DNA of 25,799 nt, taken from the IMG/VR virus record IMGVR_UViG_3300021356_000148, positions 1-25,799 of that record; one strand, written 5' to 3'. This DNA is from a virus. The position numbers and the translations under genes were made by a program. Shown here one piece after another: positions 19,254 to 24,180 of this stretch. The notes beneath the pieces were generated by a model. That model searched no databases. It saw nothing but the letters and a program-made list of their open reading frames with translations, and had not been told where the DNA came from. Position 1 is the first letter of the stretch; every line of letters starts with the position of its first letter.

Positions 19254-20295
19254 TTATTGATTTTTTAAACTTGTCAACGAATTGACCAATATAATTAGGA
19301 TCTACATATCTTATTTTCGATCTTTCTTCATTCAGTTCAAATTCATGATCGCGGTACGTTTGATATGCTAAATCAGATTCTGCTACACCTCCTGGTATGA
19401 AAATAGCATTTGTTTCAGGTCTTTTTTCATCAGGCCATAATATTGCTCTAGCTGTTGCTCCACTTCCTCCACCACCTGTAATAGTTACAGTGACATTTTT
19501 ATGGCCAACTCCTGCTGCACCAATATTAATACTTACAACTCTTCCATCAGCTATAGTTGCAGTAGCAGTAGCTAATGTACTACCATCACTGGTAATAGTA
19601 ACGGTTGGTTCAGATGTATAATTAGAACCACTATTTGTAATTATAATTTCTTTTACTGATCTGGTTCCATGATTTTCATTATAGTAATAATATGGAGCAT
19701 CAGCGTATTTAAATGCTTGATATGTTGAAACCGTATCGCTTGATGTTGCACCTGTAATTTGTTCAGTTGTATTTTGAATTAATGTTGGGTCACCAATAAA
19801 TGCACCTGTAACATTTTGTATGACCAATTGATTCATATCAATATCTTTTTTAGTCAGTGTTCCTGTTGCTCCAGAATCAGCTCCAGTAATTGTTTCACCT
19901 AACTGAAATTTTCCTACAATACTATCTTGAATACCAGTTACTAAACCATCTGAATTATGAATAAGAACAGGATTGGTTGTAATAGCATAACCTTCATATT
20001 CTTTTTCAATATATTCTTGTAAAGCTTCTTGACTCATTGGCCATGCTCGATATCCATCATGTAAAAAATCATTTACAACAAAAAATGTCCAATAAAAATC
20101 TGGGTTATTATATAATCTACGTGATACGATATCTGGCCTTTCACCATTTTTTATTTCATAAAACTTATAGGCTGAATAATTATCTAAAAAAGTTGGTAAT
20201 GGTCTTACACCTCTAAATATATCGACCATATTTTGTTTTATACCTGATCTTCTAAAATCATATTCTACTTTTGGAAATTGTTTAAAAAATGCCAT
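19246..20295 (-). CDS. 53: Baseplate wedge protein gp53
   Basis: 349 residues against 196 in T4. The N-terminal ~110 residues match gp53: FPKVEYDFRRSGIKQNMVDI, PTFLDNYSAYKFYEIKNGER, then PDIVSRRLYNNPDFYWTFFV and a trailing WPMSQEALQEY. This parallels T4's YYIKGSPRPEEIANAIYGNP, QLYWVLL and TSQEA (a LysM-like clamp segment). The extra length is an internal beta-rich insert: GATGTLTKKD at about 140-150, and a GSNYTSEPTVTI plus GGGGSGATARAI repeat at about 218-288. This last repeat is of the same family as the inserts in gp8 and the gp7-position protein. The C-terminus ends DPNYIGQFVDKFKKSI. The ATG overlaps the gp48 stop as TAATG. gp53 clamps gp6/gp25 wedges in T4. Confidence 0.88.
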   Translation of the reverse strand: MAFFKQFPKVEYDFRRSGIKQNMVDIFRGVRPLPTFLDNYSAYKFYEIKNGERPDIVSRRLYNNPDFYWTFFVVNDFLHDGYRAWPMSQEALQEYIEKEYEGYAITTNPVLIHNSDGLVTGIQDSIVGKFQLGETITGADSGATGTLTKKDIDMNQLVIQNVTGAFIGDPTLIQNTTEQITGATSSDTVSTYQAFKYADAPYYYYNENHGTRSVKEIIITNSGSNYTSEPTVTITSDGSTLATATATIADGRVVSINIGAAGVGHKNVTVTITGGGGSGATARAILWPDEKRPETNAIFIPGGVAESDLAYQTYRDHEFELNEERSKIRYVDPNYIGQFVDKFKKSINA

Positions 20296-21125
20296 TATCC
20301 TTCTCCTTCATCAATAATTTTTTGTGGAGCATCATTACCAGGATAATCTTCTCCATATAAATCTTCTCTTACAAGTGATTTAGTTTCTGTAAATGTTAAT
20401 TCCATATCCAATTCTACAGGAGCTCCTTCTCTATGAAATGTATTTCCAGTAGGATTATAAGTTGTATTAAGATTTGTAAGATAACATGGTTTAATTATCG
20501 GCATGTGTAAATTTTCTTCTTTTCCATTATAAAATTTTAAATGAAATATTGCCGGATATTGCAATGCTAAAACTCCAACTCTATCAGGATACATATAATT
20601 TCTAAAAACATTTATAATTTGTTTTGCTATTTCTGATTCTTTTGCTGATTCAGATATAAATTTAAATGAAAAAGAAAATGTTCTTACTGTTGGTCCTTCA
20701 TAAGTAATTAGTGTGTTAGGATTTAATGCAACTCCTGATTCTAATAAACCAAGTCTTCTTTTTTCATCTATATTAAAGAATCCACCAGTTAAATTATCTA
20801 AATCTGAACTAAATTGTCCTATAGTTGCTGCACCACCAATTAATAAGTCTTGCTGTGAAAATGTACTTGAAGAACTACCACCAGTTACACGATCTAATAA
20901 TAATTTTGCACCTTGACCAGAAATTCCTAAATCTAAATTTGTATAGTTTTGTCCATCGCCTACAGAAATTCCTATTGGCATATAAGTGTGTATACAATAT
21001 GGTCTTATTGTTCCACTTTCAGATGAATTATCTCTTTCTTCAACAGTAATACGCATATGAGCATGACCTTCGTCTACGTATCTTCCTAATTCATCTGGAA
21101 ATCGTAAAATTTTTTCTTCTAACAT
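20295..21125 (-). CDS. 48: Baseplate tail-tube cap gp48
   Basis: 276 residues. The central and C-terminal parts show the gp48 pattern as known from T4-like phages: LITYEGPTVRTFSFSFKFIS (about 137-156), a helix of the form IAKQIINVFRNYMYP, then LALQYPAIFHLKFYNGKEEN, PIIKPCYLTNLNTTYNPTGN and PVELDMELTFTETKSLVRED. The N-terminal region has a Gly/Ser-rich loop (TGGSSSSTF). In T4, gp48 binds the hub and, with gp54, starts tube polymerisation; here it is the first gene of the leftward baseplate operon. It has a clear AGGA ribosome-binding site and its own late promoter box 37 bases upstream. Confidence 0.85.
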   Translation of the reverse strand: MLEEKILRFPDELGRYVDEGHAHMRITVEERDNSSESGTIRPYCIHTYMPIGISVGDGQNYTNLDLGISGQGAKLLLDRVTGGSSSSTFSQQDLLIGGAATIGQFSSDLDNLTGGFFNIDEKRRLGLLESGVALNPNTLITYEGPTVRTFSFSFKFISESAKESEIAKQIINVFRNYMYPDRVGVLALQYPAIFHLKFYNGKEENLHMPIIKPCYLTNLNTTYNPTGNTFHREGAPVELDMELTFTETKSLVREDLYGEDYPGNDAPQKIIDEGEG

Positions 21126-21137
21126 AGATTTTTCCTG

Positions 21138-21145
21138 TATAAATA
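21138..21145 (+). promoter_or_regulatory. Late promoter box for the rightward operon (gp4)
   Basis: An exact plus-strand TATAAATA. The predicted start is near 21151, with a leader of about 18 A/T-rich bases and no Shine-Dalgarno before the gp4 ATG. It lies downstream of the facing gp48 promoter's predicted start. Confidence 0.65.
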
Positions 21146-21161
21146 AAATAAACTATACTGT

Positions 21162-21169
21162 TATTTATA
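21162..21169 (-). promoter_or_regulatory. Late promoter box for the leftward baseplate operon (gp48)
   Basis: An exact minus-strand TATAAATA, whose last base overlaps the A of the gp4 start codon on the other strand. The predicted start is near 21156, with a leader of about 31 bases containing the AGGA site at 21133-21136. It faces the gp4 box at 21138-21145. Confidence 0.65.
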
Positions 21170-21609
21170 TGAGTTATAAAGGAAGATACACATTAAAAAA
21201 ACCAGACAAATATGCTGGTGACGCTAAGAAAGTAATATATCGTTCTCTCTGGGAACGAAATACATTTCGATGGTGTGAAAACAATCCAAAGGTAAAACTC
21301 TGGAACTCAGAAGAGGTCGTAGTGCCCTACGTATCGTCCGTAGATAAGAAACTTCATAGGTATTATGTTGATTTATTAATACAAATGGAGAACAAACAGA
21401 CATATCTTATTGAAATTAAACCTAAAAAAGAAACAGTTCCACCTAAAAAGCGATCTCGCAAAACAAAAAAGTTTATCAATGAACAGTTAACCTATATCAA
21501 AAACAATGATAAATGGGAAGCTGCCAATAAGTTTGCCGAACATAATGGGTGGAAGTTTCAAGTGTGGACAGAAGAAACTTTAAAGAATCTCGGCATCAAA
21601 GTACTGTAA
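21169..21609 (+). CDS. 4: Head completion protein gp4 (nuclease-like fold)
   Basis: 146 residues, matching T4 gp4 (about 150). The pattern is that of the gp4/gp50 head completion family: VIYRSLWERNTFRWCENNPK (about 22-42), VKLWNSEEVVVPYVSS, then RYYVDLLIQM and TYLIEIKPKKE. The spaced residues E30, D68 and E82-x-K84 resemble the catalytic layout of TnsA/restriction-type endonucleases. Whether it cuts DNA is unknown; in T4 it is needed to finish filled heads before tail joining. The C-terminal half is Lys-rich (VPPKKRSRKTKKF). It begins the rightward block, has no Shine-Dalgarno, and depends on a late promoter 24 bases upstream. A head gene leading a tail-assembly block is normal for this phage group. 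Confidence 0.88.
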   Translation: MSYKGRYTLKKPDKYAGDAKKVIYRSLWERNTFRWCENNPKVKLWNSEEVVVPYVSSVDKKLHRYYVDLLIQMENKQTYLIEIKPKKETVPPKKRSRKTKKFINEQLTYIKNNDKWEAANKFAEHNGWKFQVWTEETLKNLGIKVL

Positions 21610-21615
21610 ATTTCT

Positions 21616-21623
21616 TATAAATA
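21616..21623 (+). promoter_or_regulatory. Late promoter box abutting the 196-aa gene
   Basis: TATAAATA lies in the 20-base gap after gp4, followed by GTTTAT and the ATG at 21630. With T4 geometry the transcript would start at about 21629, leaving a leader of one base. Confidence 0.65.
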
Positions 21624-21629
21624 GTTTAT

Positions 21630-22220
21630 ATGGCAAGCTTATTCGATCAATTACAAGCGCAAGCATTTAGAGCTGGAATAACTGCGAGAACTAAAAGATC
21701 TCGTAATTGGTTTCAAAAAAAGGTCCAAGAACTACAAATGCCAAGTAGACAGGCTCTTTTAAGAGACTCAGCTTTAGAAAGAACAACGCGTAATATTCGT
21801 GGTAATATGTATATGTATTTCTACGATCCAAAGCATAAGGAAACTCTACCATACTATGATAGATTTCCATTGACAATAATGGTTGATACAGCACCAAAAG
21901 GTTTTTACGGTTTAAATTTACATTATTTAAATTATGGAGTACGTGCAAGATTTTTAGATGAACTTATGGGACTTGCTCCTAAGAATGTAAAAGATACTAC
22001 AAGATTAATTAAACTCAGATACGATCTTTTACAAAGTGTAAGAAAATATAAAGAATTCAAACCATGTTTTAAACATTACTTAGGTGAACATGTTGCATCA
22101 AGAATCGCAAGAGTTCCAATGACAGATTGGGAGATTGCAATATTTTTACCAGTAGAACAATTTAAGAAAAAGAGTAAGACTTCAGTTTGGCAAGAAAGTC
22201 TTAAAATTGCGAGAAGCTAA
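21630..22220 (+). CDS. Conserved T4-like phage protein, function not assigned
   Basis: 196 residues, no signal peptide or membrane segment. The N-terminal part is basic and helical (RTKRSRNWFQKKVQELQMPS). The central segment is strikingly aromatic: MYMYFYDPKHKETLPYYDRF, PLTIMVDTAPKGFYGLNLHY, then LNYGVRARFLDELMGL (about 58-115). I recall close relatives of this segment as an unnamed protein next to gp4 and tail genes in marine T4-like phages, so it is probably a conserved assembly or structural protein. I cannot place it as gp2, gp26 or gp28 with any confidence. The first ATG is chosen because the N-terminal helix looks conserved, although there is no Shine-Dalgarno. A late promoter box lies 6 bases upstream. 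Its stop overlaps the next ATG as TAATG. Confidence 0.75.
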   Translation: MASLFDQLQAQAFRAGITARTKRSRNWFQKKVQELQMPSRQALLRDSALERTTRNIRGNMYMYFYDPKHKETLPYYDRFPLTIMVDTAPKGFYGLNLHYLNYGVRARFLDELMGLAPKNVKDTTRLIKLRYDLLQSVRKYKEFKPCFKHYLGEHVASRIARVPMTDWEIAIFLPVEQFKKKSKTSVWQESLKIARS

Positions 22221-22861
22221 TGGCAAGTATAGATACATTAAAATCGACAATATCAAAAAAAGGTGGATTAGCAAAAGGTAATAGATTCAATGTAATCTTT
22301 ACTCCACCAACTCAATCGTTATTAAATTTAAATCCAGAAACATTAGTAGGATCTTTATTATCTGGAACATTTAGTGTTCAAAATTTAATTAGCGATCCAA
22401 GAGATATATCACTATTATGTCAAAGCGCGCAATTACCAGGAAGACAAATAAGTACAATTGATTATCAAGCGCATAAACAAGCGGTTCCAATACCTTACAC
22501 TGTAATCAATGAAGACGTACAACTTAAGTTTTTACTTACAAACGATTATTATATGAAAATATTATTTGATAATTGGGAATCAGCTATTATTGATGTACCT
22601 AATTATAAAATAGGATATAAAAAAGATTTTTCAACTGATGTAGTAATACAACAATTAAATGAAAAAAATGTACCAGTATACGGAGTGAAATTAGAAAACG
22701 CATTTCCAACTACTGTTACAGCAATAGAACTTGATAATAGTGCTGAAAATACAGTACAAGAATTGAGTGTGACATTAAGTTATGATAACTTTGTACCAGA
22801 AGGGCCTGTGAGTAGTACTGGCAGCGCTCTTCGACAGGCTTCAAGGTTACTTGGAATTTAA
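22220..22861 (+). CDS. Tail-tube-fold protein, gp19/gp54-like
   Basis: 213 residues. The pattern is that of the T4 tube family: an opening strand GNRFNVIFTPP (about 20-31), LLCQSAQLPGRQISTIDYQA (corresponding to T4 gp19's CKATALPAG region), VPIPYTVINEDVQLKFLLTN, a helix containing YYMKILFDNWESAI, and a late PVYGVKLENAFPTTVTAIEL followed by VQELSVTLSYDNFVPEG. The main tube gene gp19 normally lies with the sheath gene gp18, which is not here. Its place among hub-assembly genes makes a tube-initiator role like gp54 more likely, but this is inference. Translation is coupled to the upstream gene. The last ~20 codons are unusually GC-rich. Confidence 0.75.
   Translation: MASIDTLKSTISKKGGLAKGNRFNVIFTPPTQSLLNLNPETLVGSLLSGTFSVQNLISDPRDISLLCQSAQLPGRQISTIDYQAHKQAVPIPYTVINEDVQLKFLLTNDYYMKILFDNWESAIIDVPNYKIGYKKDFSTDVVIQQLNEKNVPVYGVKLENAFPTTVTAIELDNSAENTVQELSVTLSYDNFVPEGPVSSTGSALRQASRLLGI
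22804..22839 (+). other. Potential hairpin in the GC-rich 3' end of the tube-like gene
   Basis: GCCTGT at 22804-22809 pairs with ACAGGC at 22834-22839 around a 24-base loop. A G-T wobble outside could add one pair. It lies 37 bases before the next gene and has no T-run, so it is not an intrinsic terminator. It may be chance or an RNA-processing site. Confidence 0.25.
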
Positions 22862-22875
22862 AATAGGAGAATAAA

Positions 22876-23592
22876 ATGGCGTTACCGCGATTGAATACCC
22901 CAAAGTATAAGGTAAAATTACCTTCTACTGGAAAGGAAATTAGTATGAGACCATTTTTGGTCAAAGAAGAAAAGATTTTAATGATTGCTTTAGAGTCTCA
23001 AGATGTTGAACAAATATCTGAAGCTGTAAAAAATATCATTATGTCTTGTTATGGATTAGATGATTTATCAGAACTTACAGGTTTTGATATTGAATATCTT
23101 TTCCTACAATTACGTGCTAAGTCTGTAGGTGAAATAATAAGCTTACAAACTAAGTGCCAAGATGAAAAATGTGGTGGAGTTACTCCACTTGAAATTAATA
23201 TAGATGATATTGAAATAATTAATAAAGAACAAGAAAGAACTCTATTACTTGATGACGATTCAGGTGTAGGTGTAACTTTAAATTATCCATCTTTAGAAAG
23301 CATTGCTAAGCTAGATTTAAGCGAAGAAAGCAAAGTAATAGATGTTATAATGTCTTTAATTGTTGAATGTATTGATACTATATTTGATAATGATAATGTA
23401 TATGATGCACAAAGCGAAGGTAAAGATGAAATACTTGCTTTCTTAGAAAGTTTAAGTAGTGAGCAGTTTGGAAAGGTTCAAAGATTTTTTCAAGAAGCTC
23501 CAGCAGTATACTATAAACAAGATGTTAGTTGTGTAAAATGTAATAATGAAAACACAATAGAACTAAGAGGGCTTAATAATTTTTTTACGTAA
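22876..23592 (+). CDS. 26: gp26-family baseplate hub/tail assembly protein (short product)
   Basis: 238 residues. The N-terminus (LPRLNTPKYKVKLPSTGKEI, then RPFLVKEEKILMIALESQD) and the helical segment DLSELTGFDIEYLFLQLRAK are typical of the T4 gp26/gp51 baseplate family (Pfam T4_baseplate, from memory). Four cysteines, C94-x4-C99 and C219-x2-C222, suggest a zinc site tying the middle to the C-terminus. Good AGGAGA ribosome-binding site. The frame ends LNNFFT-stop, with a seven-T run at 23580-23586 immediately before the last sense codon. A -1 shift on that run would join 237 residues of this protein to a further 68, giving about 305 residues. In T4 these proteins help build the baseplate hub; here it lies before a tape-measure-like gene, as tail-assembly chaperones do. 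Confidence 0.82.
   Translation: MALPRLNTPKYKVKLPSTGKEISMRPFLVKEEKILMIALESQDVEQISEAVKNIIMSCYGLDDLSELTGFDIEYLFLQLRAKSVGEIISLQTKCQDEKCGGVTPLEINIDDIEIINKEQERTLLLDDDSGVGVTLNYPSLESIAKLDLSEESKVIDVIMSLIVECIDTIFDNDNVYDAQSEGKDEILAFLESLSSEQFGKVQRFFQEAPAVYYKQDVSCVKCNNENTIELRGLNNFFT
23580..23586 (+). other. Candidate -1 ribosomal frameshift site (T TTT TTT)
   Basis: In the gp26 frame the heptamer falls as T TTT TTT, the canonical X XXY YYZ register. The -1 frame has a TAA at 23577-23579, and the zero frame stops at 23590-23592. The two frames therefore overlap over only about 10 bases, and the slippery heptamer fills most of that window. Confidence 0.7.
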
Positions 23593-23792
23593 GCCTATCG
23601 CATGAGAGTCTGAAAAACTATTATCAGACAAACTTTGCGTTAGTGCAACATCATAAGTATAGTTTAACTGAAATAGAGGATATGATTCCTTGGGAAAGAG
23701 AAATATATTTAGCTCTTTTACAAGATCATATACAAAGAGAAAATGAACAAATACAAGCCGCTAAGCGAGCGAATAATAGAAGGAGAAGATAA
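23580..23792 (+). CDS. 51: gp51-like C-terminal extension, probably made by -1 frameshift from gp26
   Basis: The -1 frame opens at 23580 and reads YVSLSHESLKNYYQ from 23586, then TNFALVQHHKYSLTEIEDMI and PWEREIYLALLQDHIQ, ending in a basic AAKRANNRRRR (68 residues after the slip). The SLTEIEDMIPWEREIY core resembles, from memory, the short gp51-type hub-assembly protein annotated in marine T4-like phages. The frame has no ATG, GTG or TTG before this core and no Shine-Dalgarno. The first GTG (23643) and the ATG in EDMIPWE would cut into it. Expression by frameshift from the gp26 gene is therefore the simplest reading. Its TAA overlaps the next ATG (TAATG). An alternative is a homopolymer sequencing error splitting a simple fusion gene. 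Confidence 0.7.
   Translation, partial: FFYVSLSHESLKNYYQTNFALVQHHKYSLTEIEDMIPWEREIYLALLQDHIQRENEQIQAAKRANNRRRR
23608..23629 (+). other. Hairpin downstream of the frameshift site
   Basis: GTCTGA (23608-23613) and TCAGAC (23624-23629) form a perfect 6-bp stem with a 10-base loop. It starts about 21 bases after the slippery run, further than the usual 5-9 bases for a stimulator, so its role is doubtful. Confidence 0.35.
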
Positions 23793-24169
23793 TGGCTGAA
23801 GGACAAGACAACAGCAGAAATGAAGTTGAAATAGATTTAGATAAGTATATGGCTTTAATCGATAAACTCGATCAAGCTGAAGATACTATTAAAGATATGC
23901 AATTGGAAGCAGCCGAAGCGAAGAAAAGACTTGCTCCACCAAAAAGAAAATTCATGGACATCTTTTTAGATGATAATGATGTAAACGAAAAAGCAATTAT
24001 AGGTTTTATATCATTCTTTCTCATGACAGTCTTTGGTGTATGTGATTTAATTACAGCATTTATGGGACAAGACTTAGTTATCTCTGATACAATTTATACA
24101 TCATTTGTTGTTGTGACACTTGGTGCATTTGGTATTAGTGAGGCTGGAAGAGCTTTCGGCGGAAAATAG
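23792..24169 (+). CDS. Two-helix membrane protein with cytoplasmic coiled coil; holin-like or tail-related
   Basis: 125 residues. Residues 12-48 are a charged helix (EVEIDLDKYMALIDKLDQAE, then DTIKDMQLEAAEAKKRL) that predicts a coiled coil, followed by a PPKRK basic turn. Two hydrophobic segments follow: about 68-91 (AIIGFISFFLMTVFGVCDLI) and about 100-116 (TIYTSFVVVTLGAFGIS). The small size, two membrane helices and basic junction suit a holin-like protein. However, it lies between a tail-assembly chaperone and the tape measure, and no endolysin is next to it, so it may be a minor tail or membrane-interacting protein. Strong ribosome-binding site (AAGGAGA); its ATG overlaps the gp51-like stop. 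Confidence 0.7.
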   Translation: MAEGQDNSRNEVEIDLDKYMALIDKLDQAEDTIKDMQLEAAEAKKRLAPPKRKFMDIFLDDNDVNEKAIIGFISFFLMTVFGVCDLITAFMGQDLVISDTIYTSFVVVTLGAFGISEAGRAFGGK

Positions 24170-24180
24170 GAAAGAGTTAA

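Noticed and set aside
21240-21338. Two short hairpins in gp4 (TCGTTC/GAACGA and CGTAG/CTACG)
   Set aside because: Stems of 5-6 pairs inside coding sequence, with no T-run or link to a start codon. Likely chance.
21630-22220. Naming the 196-aa protein as gp2 (DNA end protector), gp26 or gp28
   Set aside because: No motif I can see supports any one of these. The gp26 family is better matched by the gene at 22876.
23602-23613. ATG after the gp26 stop, as a possible start for the gp51-like frame
   Set aside because: It is in the gp26 frame and reads Met-Arg-Val-stop, so it cannot start the gp51-like protein.
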